Source of the DNA: Fretibacter sp964410285
GTDB lineage: Bacteria > Pseudomonadota > Alphaproteobacteria > Caulobacterales > Maricaulaceae
Assembly: GCA_964410285.1 (NCBI GenBank)
Contig: CAYPFR010000006.1
Location: forward strand, 124,001-188,000
DNA: 64,000 nt
Direction of reading: 5' to 3'
Positions 15,075-24,199 of the stretch are shown here, piece by piece. Position numbers and translations under genes: made by a program. Under the pieces are notes generated by a model. The model had not been told where the DNA came from. It searched no databases and saw only the letters and a list, made by a program, of their open reading frames with translations. Within the stretch, counting starts at the first letter, position 1; the number at the start of each line of letters is the position of its first letter.

Positions 15075-16027
15075 ACTCGGCCTCCCACGCCAAGCGAATC
15101 CTCGCCAAGCTGCATTTCATTTGTGACGTCCTCGCCGACCATAGCCACAAAGGCCTCATGCAGGCTTTGCGGTTTCGGTTCAAATCGTGTGAGCTTTATG
15201 CCGCCCGCCACACACGCCTCAAGCAGATTATGGGTCTCTGCGTTTGGCTCTAGGACCATATGGTAAGCGCCGCTCTCATCCCGTCTCATATCCGCAGCAA
15301 AAGGGGAAAGCCGCTCACCGAGGGCCGCGTTATCTGACGCGATCACAAGGCGGCGCGGGGCTTTGCTCAGTGCGTCCCCCGTGGAGCCGTCAAAGACCTT
15401 CTGCCCACCGGACATCAAAATAATCCGGTCGCATAAACGCTCGGCATGTTCCATCACATGTGTTGAAAATATAATCGTTCGCCCGCCGCTGGCGATTTCG
15501 CGCACAATCGATTCGAGCACTTGCTGATTAACAGGGTCCAGCCCTGAAAAAGGCTCATCGAGAATGTAAAACTCGGGATCATGCGCAATAGCGGCCAGAA
15601 GCTGTACTTTTTGGGCCATGCCCTTGGACATGTCTTTATTTTTCTTACGCTTGGCATCCGACAGACCGTAGCGGTCAAGCATCTCATCCGCGCGCCGAAA
15701 AGCCGCCTTGCCCTTCATTCCGTTCAGCCGCGCCAAATGCGCAATTGCCTCACGCGCTGTTTGTTTTTTGTAAAGTCCGCGTTCTTCGGGAAGAAAACCA
15801 ATTCGGCCAAAAGCTTGCGCGCCGGGCGGGTGACCAAACAAAGATACAGAGCCGCTATCGGGCTTGATCAGGCCAAGGGCCATGCGTAATGTCGTGGTCT
15901 TACCCGCGCCATTTGGCCCCAAGAACCCAATTATCTCGCCGGGGTTCACGGTAAAAGACACATCCTTTACGGCGGGCTTTCCGGCAAAGGACTTGCTCGC
16001 GTTTAAAATAGAAAGCGGTGATGTCAT
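15071..16027 (-). CDS. ABC transporter ATP-binding protein (NatA-like)
   Basis: 318 residues from ATG 16027. A frame extension of 28 codons upstream lacks family similarity. Walker A is GPNGAGKTT (residues 37-45), the signature is MSKGMAQK and Walker B is FYILDEPFSGLDP, followed by the H-loop FSTHVMEHAE. The ~80-residue C-terminal extension with LEACVAGGIKLTRFEPKPQS is the usual DUF4162-like domain of ABC-2 exporter ATPases. It powers the permease encoded just downstream with a 4-bp overlap. Confidence 0.92.
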   Translation of the reverse strand: MTSPLSILNASKSFAGKPAVKDVSFTVNPGEIIGFLGPNGAGKTTTLRMALGLIKPDSGSVSLFGHPPGAQAFGRIGFLPEERGLYKKQTAREAIAHLARLNGMKGKAAFRRADEMLDRYGLSDAKRKKNKDMSKGMAQKVQLLAAIAHDPEFYILDEPFSGLDPVNQQVLESIVREIASGGRTIIFSTHVMEHAERLCDRIILMSGGQKVFDGSTGDALSKAPRRLVIASDNAALGERLSPFAADMRRDESGAYHMVLEPNAETHNLLEACVAGGIKLTRFEPKPQSLHEAFVAMVGEDVTNEMQLGEDSLGVGGRV

Positions 16028-16219
16028 AAGATGTCTTCGCAGTGTAAGGCGCGGCCATACCCATATAGCGGCTTTGACGTCTAAATAGCCCAAATTTTTG
16101 GACAAGACCAATTTTTATTCGCGGGAGGCTTAGCAAAGTCTTCACTGACTTGAATATTGCGATGACCCAACTCGCTCCCGCGTTTCCAACAAGGGTGGTT
16201 TATGTTATGCGGGGTTATG

Positions 16220-16921
16220 ATGAACCGAACGAAGTGTCTAGCGCTCTCCCTTACGGCGGCAGTCTTGGCAGCCAGCTGTGCAAGTTCGGGGCAATCTCTT
16301 TCAGACTATAAAGCCAAAAAGGCAAAGCTTCTAACCCAGGACAATGTTATTACCGGCGTTGCTGCCAATAAGCTGGGGAAGGAAACAGAATTCATCATCG
16401 CCCAAGAGATGTCCTTTAGCCTGAACATCAACACTGCGCGCTCTCATAATGCCAAGCGCTGCGAGAATTTCGCCCGTGATCTTCCCGCCAAAGCCGAAGG
16501 GGTGACGGCCTGTCAATTGGCGCTATCAGATCCCAGCCTGTCCGTACAAAACCGTAAAGCCAGCCTTTTTAATCAGGCTTTGATCTTGAGTAATTTAAGC
16601 CGTAACCTTGAGTCCAAAGCCCTTTTGCGACAGCTGATCCAGCGCTACCCCAATATGGCAGAACCGCATTATGAACTCGCGCGCCAGAGCCATAACCAAG
16701 ATGACTATGATATGGCCATTACCCATGCGAAAGCCGCGCTGCGGCGCGGTTTAGAGCGGTCTGACCGAGCTTATAATTTGATCGGGATTGCACATGAACA
16801 TGAGTTTGATTTCTCAAAGGCCCGCGCTGCCTATGAAGCGGCGCTAAGCCGTAATCCAGCGGCGGGGGATACCCGCCGGCGGCTTGAGCGTCTAAACCGC
16901 CTCTGGCCAGCCGCGCAATGA
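16220..16921 (+). CDS. TPR-containing lipoprotein
   Basis: 233 residues from ATG 16220 (GCGGGG five bases upstream; an adjacent in-frame ATG at 16217 is possible). A lipoprotein signal ends in LAAS-C (Cys20), so the product is a probable outer-membrane or periplasmic lipoprotein. Residues ~115-230 form about three tetratricopeptide repeats (RKASLFNQALILSNLSRN; AEPHYELARQSHNQDDYDMA; AYNLIGIAHEHEFDFSKARA). It is probably a scaffold for envelope protein assembly, as for Pal/CpaD-type TPR lipoproteins, with no exact family recognised. It is 24 bp before queG and may be co-transcribed. Confidence 0.78.
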   Translation: MNRTKCLALSLTAAVLAASCASSGQSLSDYKAKKAKLLTQDNVITGVAANKLGKETEFIIAQEMSFSLNINTARSHNAKRCENFARDLPAKAEGVTACQLALSDPSLSVQNRKASLFNQALILSNLSRNLESKALLRQLIQRYPNMAEPHYELARQSHNQDDYDMAITHAKAALRRGLERSDRAYNLIGIAHEHEFDFSKARAAYEAALSRNPAAGDTRRRLERLNRLWPAAQ

Positions 16922-16945
16922 AACGCCGAGCCTGAGCCTCCACGC

Positions 16946-18013
16946 GTGACCCAGACACTTTCCAAAACCATTATGACACGCGCGCAGAGCCTTGGCTTTA
17001 CGCCGCCCCGCCTCGTGGATCTTTCGACCATTACTGATGAATGGGCGCGTCACCTCGCGAGTTTTATTACTCAGGGCCGCCACGGAACGATGGATTGGCT
17101 TGAAGAGACGCAGGCGCGGCGCGCCCACCCGAAAGCCCTTTGGCCCGCCGCCAAATCCGCCATTGTCATGGGTATGAATTACGGCCCCGAAGAAGACCCG
17201 CTACCCGGTCTCTTGCACGCTGAGGCGGGCATGATTTCAGTCTATGCGCGCGGGCGCGATTATCATGACCTTATCAAAGGCCGCCTGAAAGAAATCGCCG
17301 GCTTGATCGCGCGTGATAGCGGGGAAGACGTCAAAGTCTTTGTCGATACCGCCCCGCTTATGGAAAAACCGCTGGCAGCATTGGCGGGGCTGGGATGGCA
17401 AGGCAAACATACAAATCTCGTCAGCCGAGAATATGGCTCTTGGCTGTTTTTGGGGGTGATCCTATCCGCAGCAGAATGGCAGGCAAGCGAGCCCGAGATT
17501 GATCATTGCGGCAGTTGCCGTGCCTGCATGGATATTTGCCCAACGCAGGCCTTTCCGGCGCCTTACGAAATTGATGCGCGTAAATGTATTTCCTATCTCA
17601 CAATCGAGCATAAAGGCGCAGTTGAGCCGAGCCTTCGCGCAAAAATGGGCAACCGTATTTATGGGTGTGATGACTGCCTTGCCGTCTGTCCATGGAATAA
17701 ATTTGCGCAATCCGGCCGCGAAATGAAACTGGCAGCGCGGGAAGATTTGGTTCGGCCCAGCCTCGCTGTCCTCTCCGAGCTAAGCGAAGCGGCGTTCCGC
17801 GCCCGCTTTTCTGGCTCGCCGATCAAACGTATTGGCCGAGACCAATTTATCCGTAATGTGCTCTATGCGATTGGCAATAGCGGCATGGCGGAGCTCGCCC
17901 CCTCTGCGCGCGCCCATATCAGCAGCGAAAATGCTGTGGTAAGAGATGCGGCGCAATGGGCGCTAAAGCAGCTGGCGACGTCCCAAGGGCCGGCGCGTCT
18001 ACGGCCCTTCTAA
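16946..18013 (+). CDS. queG: Epoxyqueuosine reductase
   Basis: 355 residues from GTG 16946. ATG 16973 is an alternative start. An N-terminal cobalamin-binding region is followed by two [4Fe-4S] motifs: CGSCRACMDICPTQAF, then a lone Cys (RKCISYLTIEHKG) and GCDDCLAVCPWNKFA. The C-terminal helices (IGNSGMAELAP; VVRDAAQWAL) are HEAT-like. It performs the last step of queuosine synthesis in tRNA, reducing epoxyqueuosine with a B12 cofactor. A cob(I)alamin adenosyltransferase gene lies 13 kb away, consistent with cobalamin use in this organism. Confidence 0.94.
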   Translation: MTQTLSKTIMTRAQSLGFTPPRLVDLSTITDEWARHLASFITQGRHGTMDWLEETQARRAHPKALWPAAKSAIVMGMNYGPEEDPLPGLLHAEAGMISVYARGRDYHDLIKGRLKEIAGLIARDSGEDVKVFVDTAPLMEKPLAALAGLGWQGKHTNLVSREYGSWLFLGVILSAAEWQASEPEIDHCGSCRACMDICPTQAFPAPYEIDARKCISYLTIEHKGAVEPSLRAKMGNRIYGCDDCLAVCPWNKFAQSGREMKLAAREDLVRPSLAVLSELSEAAFRARFSGSPIKRIGRDQFIRNVLYAIGNSGMAELAPSARAHISSENAVVRDAAQWALKQLATSQGPARLRPF

Positions 18014-18027
18014 CAGATGGAGATATT

Positions 18028-18456
18028 ATGAGCTTTGAATTACACCCCGACCTAACGCGCGACGGAATTCATATGGGGGACTTTCCCCTGTGCCAAGTTT
18101 TACTCATCAACGATTCCCATTACCCGTGGTTTGTACTTGTGCCAAAGCGGGCAAATATTTCCGATACGATTGACCTGACGCCCAAGGATTACGCCCAGCT
18201 GTGGGCAGAGTCGCGCTTGTTCTCCGCGGCGATTATGCAGGCCTTTTCGGGAGAGAAACTAAATGTGGCCGCGCTTGGGAATATGACGCCGCAGCTGCAT
18301 ATACATCATATTGTGCGCTACAAAGTCGACCCCGCTTGGCCCGGCCCGATATGGGGCAAACAGCCGCTAAAGCCCTATAGCCCTAAGGCCGCGCTGGACG
18401 TTCGCGCAAAATTAGACGCGCAGTCTATGGATGGTTTCGTGCCAGCCGCGGATTAG
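18028..18456 (+). CDS. HIT-family nucleotide-binding protein
   Basis: 142 residues from ATG 18028, with GGAG seven bases upstream. The histidine-triad motif is QLHIHHIVR, where the middle His of the HxHxx core is the nucleophile. The N-terminal half has ILIN-like DSHYPWFVLVPKR, typical of proteobacterial HIT hydrolases acting on nucleotide conjugates such as Ap4A or AMP-lysine. The gene begins 14 bp after the queG stop and is likely in the same transcript. An intrinsic terminator region follows, although its T-run favours the opposite strand. Confidence 0.85.
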   Translation: MSFELHPDLTRDGIHMGDFPLCQVLLINDSHYPWFVLVPKRANISDTIDLTPKDYAQLWAESRLFSAAIMQAFSGEKLNVAALGNMTPQLHIHHIVRYKVDPAWPGPIWGKQPLKPYSPKAALDVRAKLDAQSMDGFVPAAD

Positions 18457-18477
18457 GCACGGCGCACCCACGCCCTC

Positions 18478-18503
18478 AAAAAAACGCCCCGATATCGGGG
18501 CGC
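18478..18503 (-). terminator. Intrinsic terminator of the S9 peptidase gene
   Basis: CGCCCCGAT/ATCGGGGCG (18485-18502) is a perfect 9-bp stem. On the minus strand it is followed by seven T residues (18478-18484 as A on the plus strand), just after the S9 peptidase stop. On the plus strand only a weak AT tail follows, so it may terminate in both directions with the main effect leftward. Confidence 0.85.
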
Positions 18504-18527
18504 TTAAAATTTTGATGAATGTGAGGC

Positions 18528-20483
18528 CTAAAGCCCGCCGGGACCGCAATCCTTTTTAAGGTAATCGATCATCGCCGGATAGAAATCCATCTTATGTTTA
18601 TAATAAAGCGTATTGGAGAAGTGATCCGCGTCCTCAAGCTCCATATATTTGAAATCTTTACCCGCTTTTTTCATAGCAGATACATATTTTTTTGCGTGCT
18701 TGAGCGGCACGCGTTGATCGGCCGAACCGTGCACCATGAACATGGGGACATTGACTTTATCAACTTCATCAATCGGATTTATTGATCCATCCCAAAACTT
18801 TAGCTGTTCAACTTTTTGCCAGCCATCAATGCGATTGCGGTAGTAATTTACTTGCTGCAAATTATCAGCCACGGCTGCGCCGGCAATCACGCATTGATAA
18901 AGATTAGGCGTACGCGCGGCCGCGATCAGCGCCGCATATCCGCCATAAGACCAGCCAAACATAGCGACGCGGTCCTTATCAACACGGCCCGAAGATATGA
19001 GATGCTTGACGCCGTCATCTTTATCGTCTTGCATTTTTTTACCGCCTTCACCGCCTTTGATAAATCCGGCTTGGTAAAATTCTTGGCCGTAATTTAGGGA
19101 GCCGCGATATTGGGGCTGCATAACCATATAGCCATTATTAGCAAGGAGCTGCGCCCATTCGTCAAACAGAACAACTTCACTGACAAAGGGACCACCATGC
19201 GGCATCACGACCAGCGGATGCGGACCGGGGCCTTTGGGAACAGTCACAAAGGCCGGGATAGATTTCCCATCGCGCGATGTATAGGTGATATATTCCACAT
19301 CAGACAGCCCGTCTGCTTTCAAGAGGCCATTCGTCGACCCCAGACGTGAAAATTTGCCGTTGTCAAAAAGGTAAAATGTTCCCGGGTCTTTTGGACCTAT
19401 ATTGCGAACAACCATAACATTACCATCGCGCGAGCGGGAAGTTATCGAAATTAGGCCGGCATTAGGCACGGATCTTTCAAATTGTTTATACATCGCCTCT
19501 TCTGACGGATCAAAGAAACGGCGGTGAAACTTATCTTTATAATGGCTAATGCCTGTCACCTTACCGGGGTTCGCCCAGCCATTTGAATGGCGAAGCGTAC
19601 CGCGAATATCCACATCATTACGGCGGTAAACAAGCTCCCCGAAGGATTTGGAGGACAGATTATATTTCCAAAGCCCAACTTTATCATGGCCGTTATTGGC
19701 CGTGACGTAAATTTGGTCATCATTACCGTCGACTAGGCCCTGATAGCCAAATGTTTCGGGACTATCTTCTGATAGCCGGAAATATTCCGTCCAGCCGGAT
19801 TCGCCGGGCTTACGATATTGAAAAACCTGCTCTTGCGTGCCCTGATCAAAGATAGCTGAAAATCTTGGGTTGCCCAAATGGTCAAAACGATAGCCATAGC
19901 GATCGTCCGTACCTTTCAAGACGAGTTCTTTCTGTCCGGTCTTAACATCCACTTTATAGTAGGACGGAGACTGAAAAGAGGTTCCTTTTTTAAACTCGGT
20001 ATAGCGCGCGAGAACATGATTAGGTTCTTCCGGCAGGATATTAACAAGATCATAGCCAAAATTATCGCCGCTCAGTTCTTTGAATTTTTTATTGTCCATA
20101 GAAAAGAGCGCTAGCTTGCCTTTGAAGGTGCCCTGATTAAAGCCCCGAATTTTTTTGCGGACCTGCTTTTGGAAACTGACCACCATTTCCTCATCGGAAA
20201 TCCAGTCAAACCCGTTGATCTCCATGGATTTGGCACCGACACGGTACGGCTTCGCCGATAGGTTAGCCGCTTCATAAACCTCAATAATGGGTTCACCTTT
20301 TTGGCTAAGAGATTTCATGAAGGCAACATATTTACCGTTTGGAGAAACGGATACGTTACTCATGATTGACGGCGCGGCCCAATATTCGATGGGGAATGGG
20401 GTCGCCTGCGCAACCGCGTGCTGGGCTGGGATTGTACCTAAAGCCATCGCAAGCGCGGCTCCTGGGATTAAAAATTTTTTCAT
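18528..20483 (-). CDS. Secreted S9-family serine peptidase (prolyl oligopeptidase-like)
   Basis: 651 residues with a signal peptide ending near HAVAQA. The first ~370 residues form a beta-propeller-like region (VSPNGKYVAFMKSL and similar blades). The C-terminal alpha/beta-hydrolase has the nucleophile in GWSYGGYAAL, an Asp in VHGSADQRVP and a His in LEDADHFSN. It probably cleaves di- or tripeptides from short peptides in the periplasm. A TonB-dependent receptor gene lies just upstream on the same strand, separated by a terminator. This pairing is common in peptide-scavenging marine alphaproteobacteria. Confidence 0.9.
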   Translation of the reverse strand: MKKFLIPGAALAMALGTIPAQHAVAQATPFPIEYWAAPSIMSNVSVSPNGKYVAFMKSLSQKGEPIIEVYEAANLSAKPYRVGAKSMEINGFDWISDEEMVVSFQKQVRKKIRGFNQGTFKGKLALFSMDNKKFKELSGDNFGYDLVNILPEEPNHVLARYTEFKKGTSFQSPSYYKVDVKTGQKELVLKGTDDRYGYRFDHLGNPRFSAIFDQGTQEQVFQYRKPGESGWTEYFRLSEDSPETFGYQGLVDGNDDQIYVTANNGHDKVGLWKYNLSSKSFGELVYRRNDVDIRGTLRHSNGWANPGKVTGISHYKDKFHRRFFDPSEEAMYKQFERSVPNAGLISITSRSRDGNVMVVRNIGPKDPGTFYLFDNGKFSRLGSTNGLLKADGLSDVEYITYTSRDGKSIPAFVTVPKGPGPHPLVVMPHGGPFVSEVVLFDEWAQLLANNGYMVMQPQYRGSLNYGQEFYQAGFIKGGEGGKKMQDDKDDGVKHLISSGRVDKDRVAMFGWSYGGYAALIAAARTPNLYQCVIAGAAVADNLQQVNYYRNRIDGWQKVEQLKFWDGSINPIDEVDKVNVPMFMVHGSADQRVPLKHAKKYVSAMKKAGKDFKYMELEDADHFSNTLYYKHKMDFYPAMIDYLKKDCGPGGL

Positions 20484-20520
20484 GGAACTCTCCGCTAATT
20501 GTTATTCTTGAAAGTTAACC

Positions 20521-20553
20521 AAAAAAAAGGTCCCGTGGCAATGCCGCGGGACC
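20521..20553 (-). terminator. Intrinsic terminator of the TonB receptor gene
   Basis: On the minus strand GGTCCCG (complement of 20547-20553) pairs with CGGGACC (complement of 20529-20535), followed by eight T residues. It lies between the receptor stop (20584) and the peptidase start (20483), so the two genes have at least partly separate transcripts. Confidence 0.88.
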
Positions 20554-20583
20554 GATATATTGCAGACACGTTTTGTGTATGAT

Positions 20584-23500
20584 TTAGAACTCTTTGCCGA
20601 GGCGGAACACGAAGCTACGGCCATAGAAATCATAACCTGCCCCAATCGGCGCGTTTGACACAGAGGTAACTTCAGAACCGTCAACTCTTGGCGGCTCTTT
20701 GTCAAAGACATTGCGAACTGCAATACCGGCCGTCCAGCCCTCGTCTTCATTGTTATAAGAGATACCCGCATTGTGCAGCATATAATCATCTGCAAAACCA
20801 ACGTCGCGGCAATTTAGATCACCAATTGATGGGCCGCCGCAGGTGCTAGAGAAAGCGCCGCCTGGTGCGTCTTGCAGGACATTACCGAAGTCATCAATGA
20901 AGTCTTCATCTTGTTCAGCGGAACTGACATAACGGAAGCCCCAGCTAACACCGAAGTCCTTATAGGTGACGCGCGCGCTGCCGCTGGCTGTCCAATCTGA
21001 GAAACCAAATTCGCCTTCGTCATTATCCTCAGCGACTGTGCCATTATCATTCACGAACCGGTCAGACACCTCAATGATGTGGTTGGCGCGGGCCGCAATA
21101 TCCAATTCAAACGGGCGATCAAAAGCTGTGATATCTTGGCTATAACGCGCGTTGAAGTCCAGGCCACGAACCTTACGATTATCACGGTTTAGGAAGGTTG
21201 CATCAATCGAGTCGATCAAGCCATCTTCATCACGCGTGATTGTGTCACAGAAACGGCTGCGCGTGTCATTTTCAAATACGAAACAGTCATTAATACTAAA
21301 CTGACCGGTCGCCTCGACAACTTCATCATCAACAGAGATATTATAATATCCAACGCCAAGGCTCAGATCGAAAGCCTCTGTAAATGGCTGCTCAAAAGAG
21401 GCGCCCAGAGTAAGAGACGTTGATTCTTCGGCGTCAAGATCCAAGGACCCAACACGGAATTGTTCAATATTACGAATAGCATTTACGCCGCCGCCTAATG
21501 TGGTTGGGTCAAGACCCTCCGCGCGGCAACGCTCAAGAATGTTAGGGTCACGTGCGTCTTCATTGGCAAGATAAATACCTTCGCCCGTGGCAGGGTTGGT
21601 GACAAAGGCTTCGGCTGGAACCACGCAAGGGTCAAAGACGTTAACAAAACCCGACTGCGGCCCCAAGAAATTCTCACGCAGGTTAGGCGAGCGATAGGAT
21701 GTACCGTAGCCAGCCCGGAGCAGAAGACTATCGAAGGGGCGCCAGCCCGCTTTGGCGGAATAAACCGCCGCACCGCCGTAGAACTCATCTTCTAGGACAC
21801 GGCCAGACAGGTTTACGTCCAATTGGCGGAAGAAAGGTTTATCTGCAACGAGCGGAAGGGAGACCTCTGCATATGCTTCGCGCGTGAAGCGCTTACCATT
21901 CGTGCCGCCGTCCGTGAAGAAACCAAACAGCAAGCCTTCGCTAGCTACAGCATTCGCGATAGATTCGATTTCATCTGTGCGATATTCGAGACCCAGCACA
22001 AGGTTGATGTTACCTGCGGGCACTTCCGCGACCTTACCGGTGGCAAAAGCACTCCAGACTGTTTGCTTGATGCGCGTGTCAAAATCACGGCTATCAAAGA
22101 GATAGTCTCGCTCTGCCTGTGTTGCAAAGTTACCGACAACAGTACCCAGAACAGACGGGGCAAATGCGTTCACAGGTACGCAGCCTTGGGACACGTCTGG
22201 ACTCACAGCTTGGCCGGGCAGCGCCACACACGGGGCGGCCCCATTTGGTACGCCGCTTTCAAGGTCGTTACCGAGCGCAAAATTCAAACGATCATCACGT
22301 ACGCCTGTACGCTCTGAAACACCGCTCGAAAAAGAGTGAGCCAAAGACGCCTCAAATGTCCAATCGGAAAACTCGCCAAAGTTCATAAAGGGGAGATCAC
22401 CTTTGAAACCACCGACAAGACGTGTTTGCTCGATAGAGACATCAAAATTGTCCCGGTCACCATCAATGGAGAAAATTGGAACGACATCGCGCGGGCCAAA
22501 GTTAAAGCCGACGCCAAAGAGTTCTGGTGTACACTGCTCAAAACTAAACCCGAATTGCGCACATAGACCACCAAAGTTCTGCGCAAACCGGCGGTTAAGA
22601 TCAGGATCGCCCAAGATTGCTGCCTGCGCGCCGCGGCAATCGACGCCGTTTGTGCCGCAAGGGTTGAAGGGGTTAACGGCGCTGACTGTTGGGAAAAGCT
22701 GCGGGGCGCCAGATTCGGCATTCGTATCAACTTTGGTGTATAGCGCTTCAAAGAACGGCGTAATATTCGCATCGCCTTCTAATGTATATTCACCAAAGGC
22801 CATCAGGCTCACGCGGTCCTGCTCAGCGACAAGGTCGGTATTGTTAAAATCTTCACCGCCATTTGTATTAAATTGCTGGAAACCGAAATCCTGAACGCCG
22901 TCACCGTCGACATCAAGCGGAACGCCCAAGAGAGTCTGGTCGACAAAGTTTGGAATACCTGTGTTTGACTGTCCCTCAACAAAGTAGATTGACCCGGGGC
23001 CGTTGCCGCCGCCTGTAACGAAGATACGGCTAGAAAAGCCTGTGAACACACACGGGTTATTGGCATCAGCCGCGGTTATGTCGCCGTAAATACTGTCAAA
23101 CGTCGTCTGATCATCAATATCGATAGACCGCACGCGGCCATTTTCATCGATTTCTTGATTGGTTTCGCAGTCTTGCAAGAAATCACGATCACGTAGCTTT
23201 AGCGCATCACGGTGATCAAATTCACCGCCAAAGCCGATAAATCCGCGGTCAAAGTTTTTACCATAGGATGCGTTGATATTGTAATCGTTACCATTGGGCT
23301 GCTCGGAAAGATCATAGGCACCATTCACTTCCAGACCTTCAAAATCCCGTCTTAAAACGACGTTGATAACGCCGGCGACAGCATCTGAGCCGTAAATTGA
23401 CGACGCGCCGTCCAGAAGCTGGTCAACGTCTTCAATCAAAGAAGACGGCAAGAGGTTGATTGATGGCTGGCTTGGCGCGCCTTCAACACCGGCGGGCGCC

Positions 23501-23919
23501 ATGCGGCGGCCATTGATAAGCACGAGTGTCCGCGAGGCACCCAAACCGCGAAGGTCGATTGTCTCTGAACCCGGACCGTTATCAAGAACGAAACCACTAA
23601 AGGCTGAGTCAATCTGCACCCCGGCAGCCGCCTCTGAGGTCTGTAGAATTTCGACCGCGTCAACAAGACCAAGATCGCGCTGTTCGTCGAAATTGATCAC
23701 CTGAAGCGGGGCAATAGAGCTAAACGTGTCTTGCTTGATCCGCGAACCGGTAACAACGACTTCATCATTGTCGTCCTCTTCGGCGACAGGAGCCGGGACG
23801 GTTTGTGTTGCAAATTCATCATCCGATGGCACATCCTGCGCAAAGGCTGGCTGCGCGGCAGCAACCCCAACAATCAAGCTTGTGCCAAGCAAAAACTTCT
23901 TTAATTCAATATTTTTCAT
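20584..23919 (-). CDS. TonB-dependent outer-membrane receptor
   Basis: 1111 residues from ATG 23919. Frame open further upstream is not needed. The signal peptide ends around QPAFAQD. A TonB-box-like stretch DEVVVTGSRI precedes the plug domain, with the plug motif LGASRTLVLINGRR and SIYGSDAVAGVINVV. The remainder is a 22-strand beta-barrel with acidic loops and several Cys-containing loops (NPCGTNGVDCRG; DPCVVPAEA), ending in FVFRLGKEF with a terminal Phe for BAM recognition. Large size and neighbouring S9 peptidase suggest peptide or oligomer uptake rather than siderophore, which is inference. A palindrome (23981-23998) sits 62 bp upstream. Confidence 0.93.
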   Translation of the reverse strand: MKNIELKKFLLGTSLIVGVAAAQPAFAQDVPSDDEFATQTVPAPVAEEDDNDEVVVTGSRIKQDTFSSIAPLQVINFDEQRDLGLVDAVEILQTSEAAAGVQIDSAFSGFVLDNGPGSETIDLRGLGASRTLVLINGRRMAPAGVEGAPSQPSINLLPSSLIEDVDQLLDGASSIYGSDAVAGVINVVLRRDFEGLEVNGAYDLSEQPNGNDYNINASYGKNFDRGFIGFGGEFDHRDALKLRDRDFLQDCETNQEIDENGRVRSIDIDDQTTFDSIYGDITAADANNPCVFTGFSSRIFVTGGGNGPGSIYFVEGQSNTGIPNFVDQTLLGVPLDVDGDGVQDFGFQQFNTNGGEDFNNTDLVAEQDRVSLMAFGEYTLEGDANITPFFEALYTKVDTNAESGAPQLFPTVSAVNPFNPCGTNGVDCRGAQAAILGDPDLNRRFAQNFGGLCAQFGFSFEQCTPELFGVGFNFGPRDVVPIFSIDGDRDNFDVSIEQTRLVGGFKGDLPFMNFGEFSDWTFEASLAHSFSSGVSERTGVRDDRLNFALGNDLESGVPNGAAPCVALPGQAVSPDVSQGCVPVNAFAPSVLGTVVGNFATQAERDYLFDSRDFDTRIKQTVWSAFATGKVAEVPAGNINLVLGLEYRTDEIESIANAVASEGLLFGFFTDGGTNGKRFTREAYAEVSLPLVADKPFFRQLDVNLSGRVLEDEFYGGAAVYSAKAGWRPFDSLLLRAGYGTSYRSPNLRENFLGPQSGFVNVFDPCVVPAEAFVTNPATGEGIYLANEDARDPNILERCRAEGLDPTTLGGGVNAIRNIEQFRVGSLDLDAEESTSLTLGASFEQPFTEAFDLSLGVGYYNISVDDEVVEATGQFSINDCFVFENDTRSRFCDTITRDEDGLIDSIDATFLNRDNRKVRGLDFNARYSQDITAFDRPFELDIAARANHIIEVSDRFVNDNGTVAEDNDEGEFGFSDWTASGSARVTYKDFGVSWGFRYVSSAEQDEDFIDDFGNVLQDAPGGAFSSTCGGPSIGDLNCRDVGFADDYMLHNAGISYNNEDEGWTAGIAVRNVFDKEPPRVDGSEVTSVSNAPIGAGYDFYGRSFVFRLGKEF

Positions 23920-23980
23920 TGTATCCCTCAGACTAGATATGAGACTCAGACGCCATTTTAGTGATTTATTAACACGCCTT

Positions 23981-23998
23981 AATGACGAAAATGTCATT
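23981..23998. promoter_or_regulatory. Inverted repeat upstream of the TonB receptor
   Basis: AATGAC-GAAAAT-GTCATT is a perfect 6-bp inverted repeat with a six-base spacer, 62 bp ahead of the receptor ATG. The dimension suits a dimeric repressor operator. No known family consensus is recognised. The rest of the 280-bp gap (23920-24199) holds no gene. Confidence 0.4.
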
Positions 23999-24199
23999 TT
24001 GCAAGCACGAAGCGTGATCGGCTATTGAAATGTGTCTACCGTGTCTTTTTGGTCACAAATAGGCAAAAACTACTCTTGACGTGATTATCTGCGGTTTCTG
24101 AGGGGCGCGCAGCACATGTCGTGTCTTTGGCCGAAGGCTCTGCTCATTATACAATTTATGGTTAGTTGCAGCCAATTCGCGTGCAGCCCATTCTAAGTT

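Noticed and set aside
21823..22317. Rightward frame within the TonB receptor
   Set aside because: Antisense of a barrel region with no start, signal or family resemblance.
23969..23982. CtrA site upstream of the TonB receptor
   Set aside because: TTAA-CACGCC-TTAA has a 6-base spacer rather than 7.
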